A stretch of DNA of 64,000 nt from Panagrolaimus kolymaensis (Eukaryota; Nematoda; Chromadorea; Rhabditida; Panagrolaimidae): positions 186,001 through 250,000 of the forward strand of contig JAJQJQ010000062.1 in the NCBI GenBank assembly GCA_028622995.1, in the 5' to 3' direction. Made by a program: the position numbers and the translations under genes. This document shows positions 14,201-26,382 of this stretch, in pieces (position 1 is the first letter of the stretch; every line of letters starts with the position of its first letter). The notes under the pieces are model-generated. The model saw nothing but the letters and a program-made list of their open reading frames with translations, ran no database searches and was not told the origin of the DNA.

Positions 14201-15293
14201 AACCGTTAGCAAAGTAAGTTGCTTTTTTTTATATTTATAATTCTTTGCCATTGAAGAGTATTTTTGGTGTCAAAAATAATTTCTGTTTTCTTTAAAGCTA
14301 AAATTTTAAAAATGTTTTTTTGAAAAATCTTCCCTGGCTGGATTCAAATCTGCATTCTTTGGAATTCAAAGCAGGCGATAAACTGCCTTTCCATTTGTGG
14401 ATTAGTTGCAAACCGAAAATCCAAGGTTTGAATTCCTCTAAGCTGCAAAAAAAAAAATTTATTTCAATCTTTATTTTTTAATTCAAAAATTAATCTTTTT
14501 AATAACTACAGCCATCAGAGATAATAAAAAAAGGCTTTTTTAAAATCAAATTCTTTGTAATATTTAAAAGGAAAGAAAAAAAATCCTAAATTCTGATAAG
14601 ACTCTTATCTTTTTCTCCTTCCACCAAACAAACAACTCTATGTCCCACAAAAATTTATAAAAGCCATAAAATACTTTACACCCAATAAATTTTTTTATTT
14701 TTTAGGAAACCGTTGGAGAAATGATGATATCATTATGTTATTTCCCAGAAAATAATAAAATGAATGTATCCATTTTGCGTGCAAAAGATTTACCCAATCG
14801 TGATAAACTTGGAACGGCTGATCCATATGTGAAAGTATGGTTGGTACAAAAAGGAAATAAAATAGAAAAACGTAAAACTACGGTGAAACCTCAATCGTTG
14901 TCACCTGTATTTAATGAAGCCTTTAGCTTTGCTCTTCCATCAAAAGAAAAACTTGAAGTTGAAGTTAATTTTGTTTTTAGTGTAAGTTTTTATTTATTTT
15001 TCGAAAAAAAACGGTAATTTTCCACCCAATTTCAAAATAATTATTTTTTCGCTTCGAAATCCGCTATATAAATTTTTTTCCGTTCATGACCAAAAACATA
15101 AATTAATTTATTCAAATATATATTTTTTTATTTATAGGTAATGGATTATGATATGATTACAACCAATGATGAAATTGGTCATTGTATTATTGGTGCTCAA
15201 GGTTCTGATAATGGTTTAAAACAATGGAAGGAAGCCATAGCACATCCAGAAACTCCAATAACTTTATGGCATAAATTATCACCGAAATGGTGA
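8267..15293 (+). CDS. Synaptotagmin (TM segment plus C2A and C2B), long isoform
   Basis: Seven exons: 8267-8655, 9110-9218, 9968-10115, 10319-10435, 14044-14213, 14706-14981, 15138-15293; all phases match, giving about 454 aa. An N-terminal acidic/Asn-rich lumenal part is followed by one membrane segment ([20 protein letters not shown]) and a basic linker. C2A has loop-1 aspartates in [15 protein letters not shown] and loop-3 aspartates in [10 protein letters not shown]2B has [15 protein letters not shown] and DYDMITTND, and the tail carries the WHXL motif (WHKL). The calcium-ligand positions of both C2 domains therefore look filled. The family are calcium sensors for vesicle fusion. A 3.6-kb intron splits C2A and contains an alternative first exon. 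I did not assign a paralogue number. Confidence 0.93.
13720..13918 (+). CDS. Alternative first coding exon of synaptotagmin (TM-less isoform)
   Basis: This 199-nt exon starts with ATG at 13720, stays open for 66 codons with balanced composition (His, Arg, Ser and Pro rich, including [16 protein letters not shown]), and ends at a GT donor in phase 1. The next synaptotagmin exon (14044) needs exactly phase 1, so the splice gives an in-frame protein. Such an isoform would lack the membrane segment and the first half of C2A, including loop 1. The ATG is not in frame with an internal-cassette reading from the upstream TTGGCTGCAG acceptor, so an internal promoter or trans-splice start is the better reading. 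No transcript evidence is available here. Confidence 0.6.
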
Positions 15294-15480
15294 AATCAAA
15301 AAAAACTTTTTGTTGTGAATATTTTTATTTTGTTAAATTTTTTTAGAAAAATCTTTTTAAAAACCATATATTTATTTTTTTATGTTTGATTTTGTGTAAC
15401 CGGTTTTTTGTCTTTGGATCTCAACATTTTTTTCTTCTCGCTTTTTTTGCATATATTTTGACTTTTTTGCTGCTTTGAAA

Positions 15481-15486
15481 AATAAA
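15481..15486 (+). terminator. Poly(A) signal AATAAA after synaptotagmin
   Basis: AATAAA lies about 190 bp past the stop codon, a usual distance for a nematode 3' end. The rest of 15294-16032 shows no gene. Confidence 0.45.
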
Positions 15487-16032
15487 GAATTTTTTTGTTA
15501 TAAAACTTTTCTAAAACATTTTTTGTTTTGCATTGATTTGAAAAAAAAAGTTATAATTCTTTTTTTTGGCGATCACTTCTAAAATAAAAAAATGCTACTC
15601 TTCTTGAATATTAAAAACGATGGCAAAATAATTTTGAAATTAATATGATTAATTTTTTGAACAAAAATTATTAACAAAAAAAATAAATGCAAACTACTAA
15701 CACACGCTAAAGGTATAACTAACAAGGGCAACTAAAAAAATATTATTTTTTAAACAGTTTTATATAATAATACCAGCATGCAAAAACCTTGGAAGACTAA
15801 AACAATTTTTAATTTTTTTTTAAAATAATTTTAATTTTCTCAAAGAAAATTTTTTTGTTGTAATTTGCATTTTTTTAGATCGAAAAAGTTATTAAAAAAA
15901 GAAGAGCCACGAGAATTTTTATAAATCTAAATTTTAGATAAAAAAAGTTTGAATTTTTCTAAAAAATAATAATAGCCTTTTTCCAAGATTTTTTTTTGCT
16001 GGCAGATATAACATTTTTTTAAATTTGTTTTT

Positions 16033-17549
16033 TTACGCTATAAATCGATGCTGAACCATTTTCAACTGGACATCTTGTGTCAATAAAATCATTCCAGTAT
16101 GTGGAATTCCAGTATGCCTTGAAAATCCCATAGAATTTTTAAGTCCTGGACAAAGTTGACCGCAACATTGCTGTCCAATAATTTCATCAGTATCCGAATA
16201 AATAAAATATGAATATGTTCCTTCATATCTTGAAGCTGGGGAATTTACATCTCTCTAAAAATAAAATACATAATTTTCTTCTTTAAAAATTGTTCTCAAC
16301 GCGAAATTATTTTAACCAACTTTAGTCTCGACACGAAAAAAGAATTATTATATTACTCACCATGTAAGCAGAATTACAATTAACTCCATTAATTAAATTT
16401 CCAGCTTTTTGAGTTAAACATGTTTCCATGCCATATGCCACTCCAGCAACCGCCACATAAGTATTAACTAAACTCGTGAGAGTATCACCCAAATCTTCAC
16501 CAGTGTCAACACAAGCTCCACCAAGAATAGCTTTTCGAGTAATTGCTACTCCACCTGAGAAACCAATGATATCAACTTGAGTGCCAGTATATTCACTTAC
16601 AGCAATAATAAATTGGCGAATCTGAAAATATAAAAAAATGGAATGAAAATAATAAAAGCTAAAAATGGATAATAAAAAAAGAGTTGGGTGCAGCAGTTTA
16701 ATAACAATAATAAAAAATAGATATGTAAAAAGGCTGTAAAATTCATAGATGTTTATGGGGCAAACTGAAGTTATTTATTTCACGTTTTTGGCCGATCAAA
16801 TCGAAAATCAAAAAACTTAAATATTTTCTGATTCAACTTATTAAAATTTGAATAAATATTGGAAACTTCGATAAAAAGCATAAAATTTTTTTTTAGTAGT
16901 TTTGATCCGATTTTTACAATTTTTGATAAATTAAATTTTGATATAAAAAAAAGGCGCAGAAAAAGCTACTTAAAAAAGTAATTTGAATTAAAATTCTTTT
17001 TGAGTTCGCCGGAAATCTAAAGTTTACAGCTTTGGTAAAAATTTGAATTTTTACTGAATTTCGAAAAAACTTTTTTATAATTAATTTTGATCGCAAAAAA
17101 ATACTGACTTGTTTAACATCTTCACAAGTGAAAGTTTTTTCACATAATGGTGTGGCTCCTCCATCACCCCAAGTTGTGGCATACATTTCCGCAGAATTAT
17201 ATCTACCATTTATAACAAAATGAAAATATATTGGTATCCAATTTCCCGCTCGATAAGTTATTCCATGAACAAATATAACAGGCTAAAAAAATAATTATTT
17301 AATAACCAAAAAAAATTTTTTTGGTGGAAAAAAACTTACTCGATTTCTTACAAGATCGGTAGCTAAATTTTTACCTCCAAAACTTCCCAACATTCCTAAA
17401 CCCATATCCACTCTTTCCAATTTTTCCATAATGGGGCGGCCATAAAATTGAATTAAAAAATTTCGAAAATCTTGTGAAAATTCTGATTTTATTAATGGAA
17501 TAAAAATAAATGCAATAATAATAATTAATAAAGAAATATGTAAATGCAT
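16033..17549 (-). CDS. Secreted class-2 (EstA-like) lipase
   Basis: Four exons on the minus strand: 17549-17340, 17282-17109, 16621-16361, 16254-16033; phases match and give 288 aa. The first about 22 residues are a strong signal peptide (HISLLIIIIAFIFIPLIKS). PVIFVHGI is the oxyanion-side HG motif, IIGFSGG is the nucleophile elbow (Ser), SDTDEIIG supplies a plausible catalytic Asp, and HTGMILL near the C-terminus the catalytic His. Several Cys suggest disulfides. Length and motif order match the nematode lips family of lipase class 2. It is likely secreted and acts on lipid esters; the substrate cannot be told. It is convergent with synaptotagmin. Confidence 0.88.
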
Positions 17550-19967
17550 TTTTAGACTTTTAGATGAAAGAATAATAATAAAAGTAGTATTTAAGCTGGA
17601 AATAAATATATTTGAGAAATTTTTTAAAATAATTAATTAATAATAAAGAAAAATTTTTTTGTTTTTGTTTAAAGGAAAAGTTCAATTTCTTGCAGCATCA
17701 TTCTAGCCTGCATTTCAAAGTCTTGGTCGCCGTTGAGCAAAAAAAAAGTAAGGTATAAATAATTTTAATAACAAAATTTTTTTCTAAAGCATAAAACCAT
17801 TTTACTCTTTTTTGCATTTTGAAAATAAGCCAAAAAAATTAAATTTGCAAATTTTGTTTCAAACTTTTAAGATTTTAGCTTCATTTTTTTTAATTACCAT
17901 ATCTTCTCACTAACAGAATAGATAATAAATCAAGCGACGACGATAAAATTGCTGCAAGAAATTGAACTGATAATTTTTAAAAAAAGAAGAGGGCTTCTTA
18001 TAAAATAATGTAGTCGTATAAAAACATTAGGTCACGACCGTAAACTTTAATGCGTTCGCGAATAAGAAAAAAATACAGAAATTAAAAAACTGGGATTTCT
18101 AAAAGGTGTTGAAAATGGGATCTGTAAAATCTTCAAATGAATTTTTATTTTGAAATTTGAGAGAGAAAGTGAAGAGCCTGTTTTTGTGTTTTGGACTGAT
18201 CTTTTTTTATAAATTCAAAAACAATCGTTTTGAAGCAAAAAGTTACGAGGCAAAAATTCGAAAGCAAAAAAGCAAGCGTCTTCCATTTTTTCTTCTTCAA
18301 AGTTGAGCACCAAGCAGAAATATTTATTAAAACCTCAAAAAAATTAACTAACCAATATTTTACATCCTTGCTTTTTTTTCTTTCTTTTTATACCTACAAC
18401 CACCTTCTTCTTCAAAAAAATATGATCATCAACAATTTAAATAAATAAATAAATAAATAATACTCATTCTTTATTTCTTTTTCTTTTTTGTAAAACAAAG
18501 TCCAAACAAAAAAAAATATTCTTCATGTCTGCGGTGGATGGACGACGTTGCTGAGGAAGGAGAAGAGAAAATTTAAATGATCAAAGAACAGGAGAGTCAA
18601 AAAAAATACAGGAGGAAAACCAGCTTCGTCGCCGCATTCTCTCCACTCTCATAAAATTATTCGCATCGTCGTTATTATTGTTGTAACTTTGCACTTGAGA
18701 ACGATCACCAAAAAAAACATCAAAAAAATAATTTCCAGAACAAACTTTTTAAATAAAAAAATGAAAAAAAGGAAAATGATCGAACTGTCTCTTTTTCTTT
18801 TTTTATTTGCTACCTCTCCTCAAAATCCCATTTTGTTGCTTATTTTTGTTTGTTTGTTTGTGTTTTGAGTGTAAACAAAACAAAAACATTCAAAAAATGG
18901 AGAAAAAAATATTTCGAACGAATTTTAATTTCCTATTTTTTTTGTTGGTTAATATTATTTTTTTCTTTTCATCTTTGATAACTTTCATCCAGAATTTTTT
19001 TTATTTTATTTTTGCTTGTGATTTTTGCCTAATTTGTTTGTTTATTTTTTTTTTGAAAAGTACATTTATAAAGAAATTTATGAAAGAATAAAAAAAATGA
19101 TTTTTAAGTTTTAAAATAACGAACAGAAAAGTGAATGGAAAAGTTAAACAAATCAAATTTAAAGAAATTTAAAACCCTTTAAAAAAGGAAGATTAAAAAA
19201 CGATGAAAAAAGCAAGAGACCATAAACGACAAATATTCTTTGTACTCTCTCCAAAAAATGTGAAACACATAAAAATAAGCAACTTTTGGTTCAGAACTGT
19301 ATCACCAACTTTAATAGATTCATAAATAATTTTATAGATGGTTTTTTTAAAGAATTTTTTTAATGAACTTTGATTCAAACAAGCAATTAAAAATTAAAAT
19401 TATTAAATTTTTTAACAAAATCTAACTAACTAACAATAATTATTTTAATACTACTTACCGTCGTCGTTGTTGTATGCATCATTAGATAATTATTACTACA
19501 CATGGGACATTTTTTTTAAATATTTTTTTTTAATTCCCTCATTACCCAATTAGAAAAAAAATAAATTTTACTCGTTTTTTCAATCAAAATTTTTATTCAT
19601 TCAAACAACTTTTAAATTGCTTTTTTTATAATAAAAAAAATTATCTTTTTAACAACTTTTTTTTGTCTTCTTCTTCTTTTTATAACTCCCTTCATTATTT
19701 TATTATTATTTTTAAACAACAAACATTTTTCCCTAAGGGTCTCATTATGTTTCTAAGCAACACCAAAAACTAAAACTAGAAAAAAAATAGGATGCATGAG
19801 TATTTTTTATTTTTATTTTTTAATATAAAAAGCAAAAAAAAATACTCTGTAATTATTTATAATTTTTTGATAAATCTTTTTTGTCCATTCTTTTTTCTTT
19901 TGTTTTTTGAAGCAAAAAATAATACATAAAACAATTTTAATAAAAAAAATTATTTTAGAAAAGAAAA
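17550..19967. other. Gene-poor interval
   Basis: No supported gene was found on either strand. The open frames are A/T-run artefacts. A short AAAT microsatellite (about six units) sits near 18437-18461. Confidence 0.45.
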
Positions 19968-21589
19968 ATGATTATAATTATTCATCCATTAATAATATTA
20001 ATTTTCTTTTTTATTGTTTTAATTATTTCTGTAGTTAATTTTTTTGGTAATATTACGATAATAACTTTATTTAAAAGTGTTATAAAAAATAAAGTTTCTA
20101 ATTGTTTATTTATATATTTTTATTTTACGATTTTAACAAGTGTTTCCACATTTTATTATGCAACTATTATGATTGTTTATTGGAATTATGGTAAGTAAGG
20201 GTCGGTTGAGTCTCTCGATAATGTTATTTAATTTAAGTCCATGGTTTTAAAATAAAAGTTCCTATTTACTACTTCCCTTAATTTTTTTTTCTTGATTCGC
20301 AGAATTATGTTTTATAGAAGAGTAAAAAAAATGATAGAAATTTTTAAAACACTCGCAGCCTTGGCATGAAAAATGCTAAAAAAATAAGGTTCCATTGCGA
20401 ACATTAATTTCGAAAACATAAATAATAAAATGGTCGATGTTGATCATAAATTACAGAGATTTTAGCTTTTAATGGGAATTTTTTATTGCTTTCAAAATTC
20501 TTCTTTTTAAAAAAAAACCAAACATGTCTTCACGAAAACGCTAGTATCTTAGCAAAAAATAAATAAAAATTCGACAAAAAGCAGAAATTTGAGTTTGACT
20601 TTATGAAAAAAAAATTTTAATTTTTTTACTTCTCTAAATATTCCTTTTACTGGTAAATGAAAAATATTCTCAAAGGATCAAAAGTTTTTTTTTTGCGCCG
20701 AGAACATACACCTCAAACGCTTGGAAAAAATTGCAAAATTTTTATCCCATTTTTTAAATCCTAAATTATTATATTTTATAGATCTCAATTACAGTATAAA
20801 TTTGATATTTTATTCAGCATTTTTATGCAAATCTTTATCTTTAACTCCATCGATTGCGCTACTTTTTATTTCGATTGAACGTTGCTTAATTATGATATTT
20901 AAAAATGATTTTCGAATTTTTTGGAGTAAATGTTTGAGTTATTTTTCAATAATTTCAATAATAATTTGTTTTTCAATTAGTTTAATTTTATGTTTGATTT
21001 ATAAAAAAGCGCCTGGGAAATCTGTTCCGTGCATTTCAATGAATTGTTTTATTTCTCAACCAGCAAAAATCGCGCACGCCTTAATTTCAACGTTTATTGG
21101 AATATTAATTATTTTTACTTTAATTATTTATATTATCTCTAAAATTAGATATAATAATTATCGACGTTCATTGCCTATTCAAAGTAATAATTTAAAATTA
21201 AAGGTATGCTTTGCTTTAATTATTTTGTTGTTTACTCAAAAAAGTCTCCCAAAAAGAGTTAGAAAACAAATACTAAAAAATTTTCCAAACAAAAATCTTT
21301 TTTTTCTTTTTTCAATTTAAATCCAAGAAGAAAACATTTTTAGATGGAAAGTATGATAATTCAAAATATTATTTGTTCAATCGTTTTATATATTATTCCA
21401 GCAACGATTGCAAATTTGCGAAACATTCATGTTTTTAAATTTGAAATAATTCCTCATCCACCTATCGCCATTTTTACGCTATTATTGGATTGCTTCTTTT
21501 GTACTATCACAAATTTAATTTTAGTTATTAGAAAAAGTTTTAAATTAATTCAAAAACGTAATCGATATTTATTGATGCAACAACGATAA
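19968..21589 (+). CDS. Serpentine 7TM receptor (nematode chemoreceptor-like)
   Basis: Three exons, 19968-20190, 20782-21203 and 21344-21589, join in phase and give 296 aa. Seven hydrophobic segments are visible: two in exon 1, three in exon 2 and two in exon 3. The end of TM3 has SIERC, the place of the DRY-type motif in rhodopsin-like receptors. Short loops, a short tail and very high Ile/Phe/Leu content are as in nematode serpentine receptor families. The exact family (srsx, srbc, srt or similar) cannot be fixed by eye. It probably acts in the sensory neuron plasma membrane; the ligand is unknown. Confidence 0.75.
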
Positions 21590-21637
21590 AAGAATGAAAA
21601 ATAAAAAATAAATGCATTTTACCTTAAATAATTACTG

Positions 21638-22049
21638 TTACTCTAATGAAGAGTATCGAGAAAAATTATAAATCCTGAAATAACAAGAAAATAAATTATA
21701 TGAAACTTGACGTTTTCCAAAGTTGCCTCTTGATAAAAAAAAAGGTGTAATGATAAAGAAATCGCCAGCTTCTAACATTTTTGAACCTAAAAATCTTTTC
21801 AATTTCACGTTATAATGTAAAATCGATTTAGCTGCTTCAGCAAGAAGTAATTGGCAGGCAACGGTTCTTGATTTTTTTATATTTATTTTTCCCTTCATGC
21901 ATTTGCAACTTCAGCCGCCTCAATTCGAAAAGCATTTTGTGTTTGATTATCCTGAATGAATTCAATTTCACAATGTTTAAAGCAACACCGATAGCTTTAT
22001 ATGTAAAGTGCGGCGGAACTCGGTTCTTGAACGCTTTATCATATTTCAT
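21638..22049 (-). pseudogene. Possible decayed coding fragment
   Basis: The minus strand has stretches of less biased composition in different frames: one includes VPPHFTYKAIGVALNIV, a second FIQDNQTQNAFRIEAAEVA, a third VACQLLLAEAAKSILHYN. They cannot be joined by normal splice sites. This looks like a broken gene, but I do not recognise a family and chance is possible. Confidence 0.22.
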
Positions 22050-22526
22050 TCATGGTGTTGTAATGTAATTCTGCCTCAACTTTGTTAATATTCGAGAATA
22101 ATAAAATAAAATGATGAATTAACAAAGTCAGAGAAGTTTTGATGATGAATGAAACAAAAACACTTTAATTTTCATTTTGAAAAAAATATTTGCTAACTTT
22201 TATAAATAGGTTGTATTTTAACGCGAAAGAATAAAAAAATTTTAGGCGGAATACTGTACATAGAAAAGAAGGCACAAACGTTATTAATACCTTTACATAA
22301 AACAAAAAAAATTATTTGCTTTTTCGTCTTTATTTTTTTCCATTCCGTTCTTTGTATTGAAGGACGTGGATAAAATTAGATTGTTTTCGATTCGAGAAAG
22401 GTCTTCTTGTTTGACTTAATTTTCTGCCATTAACGGTGATTACGAAATCTGCATAAAAAAAATCGCGCTCCACCTTTCTTTGATTGTTATTTTTTTTTCG
22501 CTAATTCAACTACTTTCACATTTTTT

Positions 22527-22528
22527 AG
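22527..22528 (+). promoter_or_regulatory. Likely trans-splice acceptor for the Rab GEF gene
   Basis: A strong CATTTTTTAG/G acceptor lies about 40 bp before the start codon with no coding exon upstream in frame. This is the usual arrangement for spliced-leader addition in nematodes. Confidence 0.4.
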
Positions 22529-22565
22529 GAGCTCTGAATTGAATCATAAATCAAAAACCTGACTG

Positions 22566-24975
22566 ATGAAAACTTCATTATTTGCTGAATCTATAAAAAA
22601 TACAGTTGCAAAAATGGAAAAAATATTTGCAGAAAAAACTGAAAGAATATTTGGTGAAAAAGAAGCAACAACAACAAGAGCAACATCCGAATCTTTGCCA
22701 ACTTCGTCATCAACGTCAATTCAAGAAAATAAAAATGTTGAAATGACAAAACAAGTTGTAAGTTATTCAAGGTTTTCATTAGCAATATTTCTGTCATAAA
22801 AAAATTGTAAAAATAATCATCGCAAAAAGCTGATGAAAAAAAGCACGGAAACAAAAAATTCATCGTCGATTTACTTCGTTCTCACGCTCTCTCTCTCTTC
22901 CTTTATTTTGCGATCAAAGTTTTTTTGCGTTCACTTTTCATTCGTCTTTTTTGGCCCATTTTTTCTTTGTTAATTTACTTTCTTTGAAACAAACGTTCCA
23001 ATTTATCATCATTTTATTAATCCATGTTTTTGTTTTTTAGCTGACAACTTCGAATCCTGATCCATCATCGCTCAACTTTAACGTGGTCACAGAAAATCAA
23101 CCTTCATCAGCTTTGGGAACCTTATTGCTACAAAACGCTCGACGAAAACTACAACTTGAAGAAGAAAGAATTGAATTTGAGAAGGAGAAAGAATTACAAC
23201 GCGAAAAAGACAAACTCAAGCTAAAGTTCTTTTTACGATTAAATCAACGAATTCGTGAAACAACTGGTACTGAAATCATGATGGATATTCCAACTGCTGC
23301 TGGTGATGGAGCTTTTTTGAAAAGCATGGATGAAAATGATGTATTTACTGGAGAAGTAACAACACTCTTTGATGATACAATTAATAGGTAAGTTGCTTAT
23401 AATTGTTTTATCATTTTGGCTGTATGTATATGCAAAAAAGTTTCTGATCCAACACTTTTTTGCATGTTCTTATCTCTTTTGTTTATTCCTTTGATGTTAT
23501 TTTCATTATTCAAATTTGGGATTCATTTACTTTAGCATTTACTTTTTTTTTCTTCGAGTGTATCAATTTTCTCACTTTCTCATTAACCGATTCAACGCTG
23601 TAGTTACTCAATGAAAACTCCGGCTTTTCTTTTACATTTGTTTCGATGGAGAAAAAATAAACGACATACTAATTTCAGCCGCCGTGATTTAACTCCGTCA
23701 ACATCTGAAGAAGAAACATTGGAAGAAAAGGTGGATCGACTCGAAATTGAATTGATTGAAATGCAACAACATGCTGCTGAATCCGATGCTGAATGTCAAC
23801 ATTTAAGAAAGCTTCAAAAGAACCTTGATGATGAAGTTCAAGATTTAACTGAAACATTGTTCCAAGTTTGTTACTTTTTGTTATAAAGATTTTGTCGATT
23901 AATCGAACATGTTTTTTTAGCAAGCTTATCGTATTGCTGATCAAGAAGTAATCAAACGTAAACATGCTGAAAAACTGTTGGCCGAAGCCTTAATGAAAGT
24001 TGATCTTCTTCAAGCTGAAGTTAAAGGGTTAAAAGATATCGTTAAATCACCTGCAAGACGAACCCTCACAAATCTCAAAGATCGAGTTGGTCGTGAAATC
24101 TCACGTGAGTTTTTTCTTATAATCTGTGGATGAACTTGAACTTGCTTACGATTCTCAAAGTATCAAAGCATTTGCAACAATGAAACATGGCTTTGCATTA
24201 ACTTTAATCAACTTGTTTTTTTAGAGAAATTATCTGATTTTCCTGTTTATTTTCAAAGTCCAAGCTCAAAACTCAACTCATTGTTACATCCAAATTCGAC
24301 GCCTGTCATTCCTTCCAAATCTTGTTCAACCATCGTTCGTGAAACTCCAAAAGTTGATTCACCTTGTTTCACTGAATTCAAAGAATGGCTAATTGCAACA
24401 AATCCTTATGATATGGAAATTCCATTTTTGAAACGCCTTATGGTCGAAGATGTTACACCTTGTTTAACTTTTGTCAATTATGAACTTGCATCAGAAGTTT
24501 TGGAAGCAATCAAAAGAAATTCACTTGAAATGCAACCATATCATGATGAAACTGTAAGAAAATGTGAACTTACCCAAATTGAAACAATTTGTCATTATCG
24601 TCTTCGAACTGATTGCGATAAAGAATGGGTTTTCATATCGCTTCAAGCAAGATATCGAGTAAGTTTTTACTTTGTTGAAGTATTAGATTTTGTTACTTTC
24701 TTAGCAACTTTTGAGAGTTATGAAACTTTTGAACAATTGTATATATTATCTTTATCGTTCATTTTCAGGTTACTGCTGTATGTGATGTGTTTACTTATCT
24801 TCGATATATTCAAACTGGAATTGTCAAAGCGTTACCTCATGAAGCCTACCATGAAATCACCTCAATGAGAAAAAACATGTTATTAGCAAGATTTGGTTTT
24901 GATTTTGTTACAAAAATGAATGGACGTGGATTAACTACAACACCAACTGATGATGATAATCATATGGAAGAATGA
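22566..24975 (+). CDS. Rabin8/GRAB-type Rab guanine-nucleotide exchange factor (Sec2 domain)
   Basis: Six exons: 22566-22757, 23041-23387, 23604-23865, 23921-24104, 24225-24658, 24769-24975; phases match, 541 aa. A Glu/Lys coiled coil in exon 2 precedes a second long coiled coil over exons 3-4 (LTETLFQQAYRIADQEV, KVDLLQAEVKGLKDIV), which matches the Sec2p GEF domain. The C-terminal half resembles the conserved Rabin8/GRAB tail: PFLKRLMVEDVTPCLTF, then a Cys/His-bearing segment, then FTYLRYIQTGIVK. In the family the coiled coil activates Rab8 or Rab3 for vesicle delivery and ciliary traffic. Length is close to the vertebrate proteins. Confidence 0.88.
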
Positions 24976-25130
24976 TCATGTGAAAATATGAACTTGCTGC
25001 TGCTGCTGTTCTTTGGTTGATAGAAATTTCATCAATTTGTAATCTTTCAAAAAACTAATTAACTTTTAACTAATGTTTATGTATGTATGTATTATAACTG
25101 TATTTTTTATAAATCATTGTATTAGTTTCA

Positions 25131-25136
25131 AATAAA
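25131..25136 (+). terminator. Poly(A) signal AATAAA of the Rab GEF gene
   Basis: AATAAA lies about 155 bp after the stop codon and is followed by an A run and T-rich DNA. Confidence 0.5.
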
Positions 25137-25247
25137 AAAATTTTGTCTTGTGAATTTTTGTTTACATTGATTGGAAAAAGGATTCTTTGTTTATTCTTTT
25201 TCAATAGAAAAATGAATCAAATAATTGTAACAACAAACAAAAAAGTT

Positions 25248-26078
25248 TTAAGGTTGATAAACTTTAAAATCTGGTTTTAAAGCCTTTGGTTGTTCCCCTG
25301 TTTCGCTTATACCACCTAAGCTAGCCTTCGATGTAATATGATAATTGGGATTAATATTTGTTTGAAGAAGCTTAAAGAAAATTTACCTAAATTCGTGACA
25401 TCTTCTAAAAAATAAAAGTTTAGAGAAAGGCTATAAATTGAATGAAGAAAACATACTCCTGCCAAATTTCCAAAATCATTTACATCCATTGTTTCATTAA
25501 TATGATCGAAAGTGAATTCTTTGTGCGATTCATATTTGATAAAGCGGTTGTTGTTTGAGTGATTTGAAAACCATCATCCGGTGAATCATAATGTGTACTG
25601 TAAAATAATCAATTTTGTTGCTTTCTGCTAATGGAAAAGAAAGTTTTTCGAATACCAAAAAAACTTACAAATGAAAATGAGAGACATTTGGAATTTGTTC
25701 CAAAATCTTTTCAAATTCCGTTAAACTTCCATCATCATTTACAGTGGAAACTAAATTTCAATAACAAAATATTGAATTTAGATGTTTTCGAATATATAAT
25801 TCATAATTACTGCTGGCAAAGAAAAATTTGGTGGATGCATATTTTCTTGATTGAAAATAATATCTTTGTCTCCTGCTGGTTCGTCAACTTTATGGACATC
25901 AGTGGCAGGCAGCGACTGCAGTTGCAAATGGGATAGTAATAAGTGTTTCGTCGCTTATGGGTGGTGGTTTTTCAGCTGAGGATTTAGGTTTTTGCATCCA
26001 TCTTTCGACTGACTGTTTATTTAGAAATTTTTTATTCAATGTTAGGAAAATGTTAGGAATAAAGTGCCGATATCCCAT
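25248..26078 (-). pseudogene. Frame-broken multi-exon gene of unknown function
   Basis: Coding-like exons with good splice sites lie on the minus strand but their frames do not agree. The first runs from ATG at 26078 and stops at 25899, while a shifted frame (with SLPATDVHKVDEPAGDKD) continues to a donor at 25810. The second starts at 25750 (STVNDDGSLTEFEKILEQ). The third starts near 25600 and needs a shift between HYDSPDDGFQITQ and RFIKYESHKEFTFDHIN. The last two pieces (DVTNLG, then GISETGEQPKALKPDFKV) join cleanly to a TAA at 25248-25250. Single-base shifts in several exons point to a pseudogene or to local sequence errors; neighbouring genes are intact. I do not recognise the family. Confidence 0.5.
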
Positions 26079-26382
26079 GTTTTATTATTTTTAACTTTTT
26101 TTAACTTGATGAAGCCGTCAAAAATTTTCATAAAACTCTTTAAAGTTTAAATCGTTTGTACGATTATTTATGCAACTTTGCAAAGTAATTTTGTTTTGAA
26201 AAAATCCATTTTTTGTTTTAAAACCTTGCATTTATGTAAAGTCTCTAATTGTTAAGTCACTTTTTTCTATTTTAAATCCGACCAAATTTCCAAATAATGA
26301 GACACAAAAAATCAGAGCATAAGTTTATTACATTCAAAATTATAATATTACATTCAAAATTATACAAAGAAATAAATCAGAG

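Noticed and set aside
23675..23965. 96-codon minus-strand ORF
   Set aside because: It is antisense to the coiled-coil exons of the Rab GEF.
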